Source: Membranipora membranacea
Taxonomy: Eukaryota > Bryozoa > Gymnolaemata > Cheilostomatida > Membraniporidae
Assembly: GCA_914767715.1 (NCBI GenBank)
Contig: OU612071.1
Coordinates: 10,275,493 to 10,339,492, forward strand
Direction: 5' to 3'
DNA: 64,000 bases
A program made the translations under genes and the position numbers. Below are positions 59,975-64,000 of the stretch, one piece after another; the stretch's first letter is position 1; every line of letters starts with the position of its first letter. The notes under the pieces are model-generated. The model was given only the letters and a program-made list of their open reading frames with translations. It searched no databases and was not told the origin of the DNA.

Positions 59975-60130
59975 TACAACACACAGGTCTTCAGCTAGAA
60001 ACCATAAGTCAAGCGCTGTTTCGAGGCCTTCTCTAGTACAATCTCCTAATGGCCTCATGGCCGGCCCAAGCAGCACGAAGCCATGTGTGTTGTTGAGCAT
60101 CTCAATCAATCTCATCGATCCCTCCGTGCA
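59975..60130 (-). repeat. Dispersed repeat, copy 2, open on the minus strand
   Basis: Homologue of 31135-31290. The minus frame here (60199-59900) is open for 99 codons and includes MRLIEMLNNTHGFVLLG and a LDLWFLAEDLCVV segment. The protein type is not recognised; it may be part of a larger transposon or gene. Confidence 0.55.
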
Positions 60131-61158
60131 TTTTGTAAGTTTCGGTGGTTTGACATAATTGGTGTGTTTACGCTGTTGCGCAACCAGGGAGGCTGCCAAC
60201 TCTTCATTGTTTTAGCGCAACAATGTTCACCCCATCACTCTCATGCTTATACTCTAAGCCAAACCAGGGAGGTTTGCTTCTCATCAACTCATTGGCGCAA
60301 AGTAGCTATCGTCAAGGCATCCGCCCCTCGTGCCATAGTTCATTACTCAAATTCACCACATTGAGCATAGTACAACTCATACACAAGTCAGAGAGATGAC
60401 TTGTTTGCGCTGCAGCCAGTGGCCTGACTGTGATCTCCTGTCTCGCTTTGCCTACCTTTATGCGAGGGCCAAGCTTTTATTCCTACGTTTGTAATACCTT
60501 AGATCTAACTCAGACTCACTTTGATCTTTCACCCTGCAGAGGTTAAACTACTTTAATTTGAGTATTAAAGGCACAATCCTGCTTAGCTTTCTACCGCAGT
60601 TTGCTAATCATCACTTGATCCCCTCATTCTCAATCAGTTTGACTGGATGAATAGATATGCTAAAGAGGGTGAATGATGAAAAGTTTTCTAGAGGTGGAAA
60701 ATGCATGCAGCACATTGCAGAAACAAGCGCACAACTCCCCGCAGCTATAAAGAGTTTCTAAAATCTTGAAATCAAAATCATGAAAAAGTAATCAGAAAAG
60801 AACGTGCGACTGTGATGTTAGTATGTTGGAAATATCCGGAGCACTGGCATGATATCAACTTTCAGACATTATTATAAAATTCCTAAAAACAGGTTCCAGC
60901 AAATGCAAGTAAATGTTTCTGCTTTTTGTTAATTTTTCATATGTACGAGTAAACATAGTTAATATCCAAGAAATACCACTAGGGGGAACAGCATTTATAA
61001 GTGGTTAAAGACATCTGTTTATCATGGCTGTGAATTGTGATGCGCTGTCTCCCTGTGTAGTTAACAGCTGCACTGCATCAACTAACTTCAAACTTTAACT
61101 TTTATCTCTGTTGATTCATTATCTTATTTCATATATAATATTTTTTTTATTTACCCAG
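60131..61158. other. A3 intron remainder; no other gene
   Basis: No domain, RNA gene or repeat recognised. Confidence 0.45.
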
Positions 61159-61992
61159 AGGAAAGAGTGAAACAGATGGGATTTGTGCTCCTTACTTGGG
61201 AAAGAGTCTAACATACTACACAGACATATAACCTAACGCAGTTCTGTATTCTCTTGTAATATTTGAGTCATATAAAACATGTAAATGAATAATTGATATT
61301 CATTGGAACTGATGATTTATAACGTTAAAAACTATTAGTTGCGCTACTAATATTGTGGACAAAATTAAGGGTAGGAATAATACAAAAAGGAATTTGATTT
61401 CTGCTTGCAAAATATGAGGCAAGAGAGCAAAGACCGATATTGGCAGAGGCAAAAGGACACAGTCACGACACACAAGCATGTGACATATGTCAGTGTTGCA
61501 TGAGCAATTTACATTAACCCAATGTCAATGGTGATGGCGGCAGTGGTGACGAGGGCGATTGCGGTGGAAACCCAATCAAAGGAACAGCTATATAGCAATG
61601 GAAGAGACATATTGAACATGGCTCAGTGTAATTGTTTGATCCAGGGTACATGAAACTTACAATGACCTGTTAGACGCTCTGGTCTGGAAAGCACTGGCTC
61701 TGTGTATTAACAGTCTGATAATAGAAGGAAGATTTCTAAGATGATTTATTATTGACAAGCTTGTGATTTTATAGTATGAAAATAAGATTAATCAGTTTTT
61801 AATTTGGAACCAGTAAACTGCAGATAGACTTGTCACTGTTTGTAGTTTCACAAAACCTTCTCAAATACAGTGGTTAGTACTGTGTTAGCATAAGACAAGC
61901 TTCACAGCTTGTGGTTAGGTCCTCAGGGTTGTTAACATTGAACCGCTCGGCTCAGTGCTTCTTTAACTCTTGAGTTTGTTTTACAGTCAGCA

Positions 61993-62000
61993 CTTATATA
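61993..62000 (+). promoter_or_regulatory. Possible TATA box of A4
   Basis: CTTATATAAC lies about 30 bases upstream of the A4 ATG. If used, the 5' UTR would be only a few bases; otherwise transcription starts further upstream. Confidence 0.3.
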
Positions 62001-62028
62001 ACTTTTGAGTTTGGTAAGAAGGAGAATC

Positions 62029-63613
62029 ATGTTCAGAGTGCTATGCTGTGTGTTGGTTATATTCATCTCAGCGTTGGCCGCTGAGTATGGGCAATTTTGC
62101 CAAGTGAAAGAAGGTGCTACTACCACAGAGTTATTTGATGCTTGTGGAGAGGATCAACTATTCTATTACTGTAACACATACTCGTAAGTTAGCTCGTACG
62201 CTGTGCATGTTGTTACAAATTAAAGACCCCTTCATAAGCTTACCAGGGCTGTTGCAGTCAGAAAACTATCAATTTTATAGACCTAAATTATGGATTCTTA
62301 AACAATCCCTTGAAAACTTTGGATGATATAGTTCCCATTCACTACTCAATACTTTCAACAAATAATTCTTCTCAAACCTTTGATGACAGGGTCTCTGGCA
62401 CCTCACATTTATCTGAGCGACAACATTCAGAGAGTGACTTTGTCATTTTAAGGCAAACAATCAAGTGCTGGTAACTTACCTTACTGTTAACTACCGGCTA
62501 TATTAGTTTTTTCAACAGAAGCTTTAGATGTCATGGTACGATGGTGATATCCCAAAAGGCCACTGCCAAAAAGCCACTGGCCATAAAGTCACTTGCCATA
62601 AAGCCACCGGCCAAAAGGCAACTGGTCATAAGGCCACTTTCCATAAGGCCACTGGCCAAAACGCCACTGGTCATAAGCCCACTGTCCAAAAAGCCTCTGC
62701 CCAAAATGCTACTGGATCAACGGTTACATAATAGGATTCTGATATCAACTTTCCATAGACATGTTTTTTGAGCCCGCAAAACAAAATTCTAGCTCTTGAA
62801 AGGCCATTTATCAATGATTTTTTAATTCTATTCACTGATTTCCATTTTATTAAAGTTAGAAAAGATCTCACCCATCCTTTGCAAATAGTTATTTTAAATG
62901 ACTCCATCCTTACATCTTCTCACAACATTTTTTCTGTACCGTAACCCCCAATTGATACATGATATTGTATCTTGATAGACAAAATTAAGACATCACAAGG
63001 AAACAGTTAGCACTTTTAGATCGAAGCAATACCGCACTGAGTAGAGACAGCGGCGTGAATATAAATTGTTGTCATAATTACAAAAAAGAATTAAAAAAGC
63101 TACGCCGCTGTCTCTTCTCAGTACGGCATTGCTTCAATCTAAAAGTGCTGACTGTTTGCTTATGATGACTTTAATTAATCCATCAAAAAACATTTTGATG
63201 TATTGATTTGGGGTTGCGGTATTATGTAACATTTGAACAAGTGGCATTTTGGGCCGTGGCTTTTTGGACAGTGGCCTTTCGACCAGTGCCTTATGACCAG
63301 TGGCCTTATGGCCAGTGGCCTTATGAACATTGGCTTTTTGCCCAGTAGCTTTATGGCCAGTGGCTTTTTGGCCAGTGGCTTTATGGCTAGTGGCTTTTTG
63401 GCAGTGGCCTTTTGACAAGAAATCTGGTATGATTGGTATAGAGAGAGCCAATTTAGTTTGATTTGTATGTGCATTAACACCTTATCAGATTACCTGAAAT
63501 CAAAAAATTGACTGTTGACACTTTACTCAATGCTTTAGCTGTTTCAAAGGCCTCTCTTCTGTTGTAGAGCTGAGAGTGAGACAGAGGGAACTTGTTTTCC
63601 TTACTTTGGCTAG
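62029..63613 (+). CDS. Family-A small secreted cysteine peptide, intact two-exon gene (A4)
   Basis: Exon 1 is 62029-62183 with donor TC|GTAAGT. Exon 2 is 63568-63613 (acceptor CTGTTGTAG, stop TAG). The intron is phase 2, 1384 bp. The precursor has 66 residues: a signal peptide (MFRVLCCVLVIFISALAA), then a mature part with cysteines C-x14-C-x8-C-x12-C ending CFPYFG. It shares CQV, FD-x2-CG, the YYCNT end of exon 1 and ESETEG with A1, but lies on the opposite strand 51 kb away. The mature chain is acidic with many Glu/Asp. The intron carries an 860-bp foldback element. Probably a secreted two-disulfide peptide of unknown role. Confidence 0.82.
62554..63413. mobile_element. Foldback element with inverted 15-bp minisatellite arms, in the A4 intron
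   Basis: Left arm begins AAAAGGCCACTGCCAAAAAG and is built of roughly ten 15-bp units of the type GCCACTGGCCATAAA. The right arm (63240-63413) is the same array inverted, ending TTTTTGGCAGTGGCCTTTT. The arms continue inward through GTTACATAATA and a CATGTTTTTTGA-like segment. Tandem repeats within inverted arms are the architecture of Drosophila Foldback-type elements. No transposase is present. Confidence 0.85.
63003..63168. repeat. Inner hairpin within the foldback element
   Basis: ACAGTTAGCACTTTTAGATC and ACAGCGGCGT are mirrored by ACGCCGCTGT and AGTGCTGACTGT. Arms are about 60 bp with about 40 bp between. It may be an independent MITE nested in the loop. Confidence 0.82.
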
Positions 63614-64000
63614 ACTGGTGACTGATCAACTGTATCAACAAATGACATCACAATACACCTCAACTGCAGTCATTATAATTAATCTTGTATTATGTGATGT
63701 TACTTAGAATATAGATGAAAAATGACTCTATCTTGTTGAAAGTATTGAACCATTGCTGGTTTCCTCCCAACTCAAATTTGATCCATTTGCCTGCATCCGG
63801 ATTTGTTTCCTCTCCACGGTCACAGTGAGATGCAGCCAGTGGGGGGGGGGGGGGGGGGGAACTAAGCTCAATGTAGTAAAGTACAGGCTCCCTTACTGTG
63901 TCCAGTGTTAGCATTAGCACTACTACAATAAGGGTTCAAGGTCACAAACTTTTGATCCGTTTAGTGTAAGACAAGGCGTAAACAATATCATAAAATATCC
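63614..64000. other. No recognisable gene; G19 run
   Basis: Contains a run of 19 G at 63841-63859 and, near 63777-63800, ATTTGATCCATTTGCCTGCA, which resembles the flank of the 57.1-kb palindrome. Confidence 0.6.
63841..63859 (+). repeat. Homopolymer G19
   Basis: Nineteen consecutive G. It can form a quadruplex and is prone to length change or sequencing error. Confidence 0.95.

Larger units (their letters stand above)
59678..61260 (+). pseudogene. Family-A secreted peptide, dead copy (A3)
   Basis: Exon 1 remains end at 59807 with donor TC|GTAAGT. Exon 2 starts at 61159 after acceptor TTACCCAG. The exon 1 end (KQLFYYCDTF) and exon 2 (KSETDGICAPYLG) align with A1 and A4. The signal-peptide region is degraded, the codon for the first mature cysteine has become TGA, the second cysteine has become arginine, and the usual stop after PYFG is lost so the frame runs on to a TAA near 61233. 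The 1351-bp intron contains the dispersed repeat at 59975-60130. Confidence 0.78.

Noticed and set aside
62528-63451. Lys-Ala-Thr-Gly repeat proteins on both strands
   Set aside because: The period follows the 15-bp minisatellite arms of the foldback element and is open in several frames at once, so it is a repeat artefact.

Overview
The window looks like nuclear DNA of an invertebrate animal. It has AT-rich non-coding DNA, spliced genes with GT-AG introns, non-LTR retrotransposons with microsatellite 3' tails, a Ty3/Gypsy element, tRNA-like sequences, foldback elements and trinucleotide microsatellites. Nothing is bacterial in layout. The phylum cannot be settled from sequence alone; a sponge, cnidarian or similar aquatic invertebrate would fit.

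Layout. 1-2.7 kb: 3' part of a decayed Ty3/Gypsy element. 3.3-7.4 kb and 14.5-16.7 kb: two copies of a 2.25-kb block, the first interrupted by a 1.78-kb terminal-inverted-repeat (TIR) insertion. 10.2-12.0 kb (minus): an intact two-exon gene for a small secreted cysteine peptide (family A) and a broken tandem copy. 17.3-20.8 kb and 26.1-29.0 kb: a direct duplication, each copy carrying on the minus strand a two-exon gene for a second type of small secreted cysteine peptide (family B). 21.2-32.3 kb: LINE RNase H fragments and a 575-bp inverted duplication. 34.0-36.8 kb: a second inverted duplication with 740-bp arms. 39.6-40.6 kb: 5'-truncated LINE. 42.7-46.8 kb (minus): a seven-exon gene for a 406-residue secreted protein with two PAN/apple domains and a conserved C-terminal domain. 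47.7-49.2 kb: LINE, minus. 50.9-55.45 kb: nearly full-length LINE, plus, whose first open frame is an RNase H1-type hybrid-binding domain. 56.45-58.44 kb: TIR element with internal satellite-like units. 59.7-61.3 kb: dead family-A gene. 62.0-63.6 kb: intact family-A gene with an 860-bp foldback minisatellite element in its intron.

Biology. The host genes that can be supported encode secreted, disulfide-rich products: one PAN-domain protein and two unrelated families of 45-67-residue precursors in which exon 1 carries the signal peptide. Both families are expanding by local duplication. Family A shows birth and death (two intact, two broken). Family B shows near-constant flanks, intron and signal peptide but a strongly diverged mature-peptide exon, the usual mark of fast-evolving defence, venom-like or recognition peptides. 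No function can be assigned from sequence. All homology statements come from reading motifs, not from searches.
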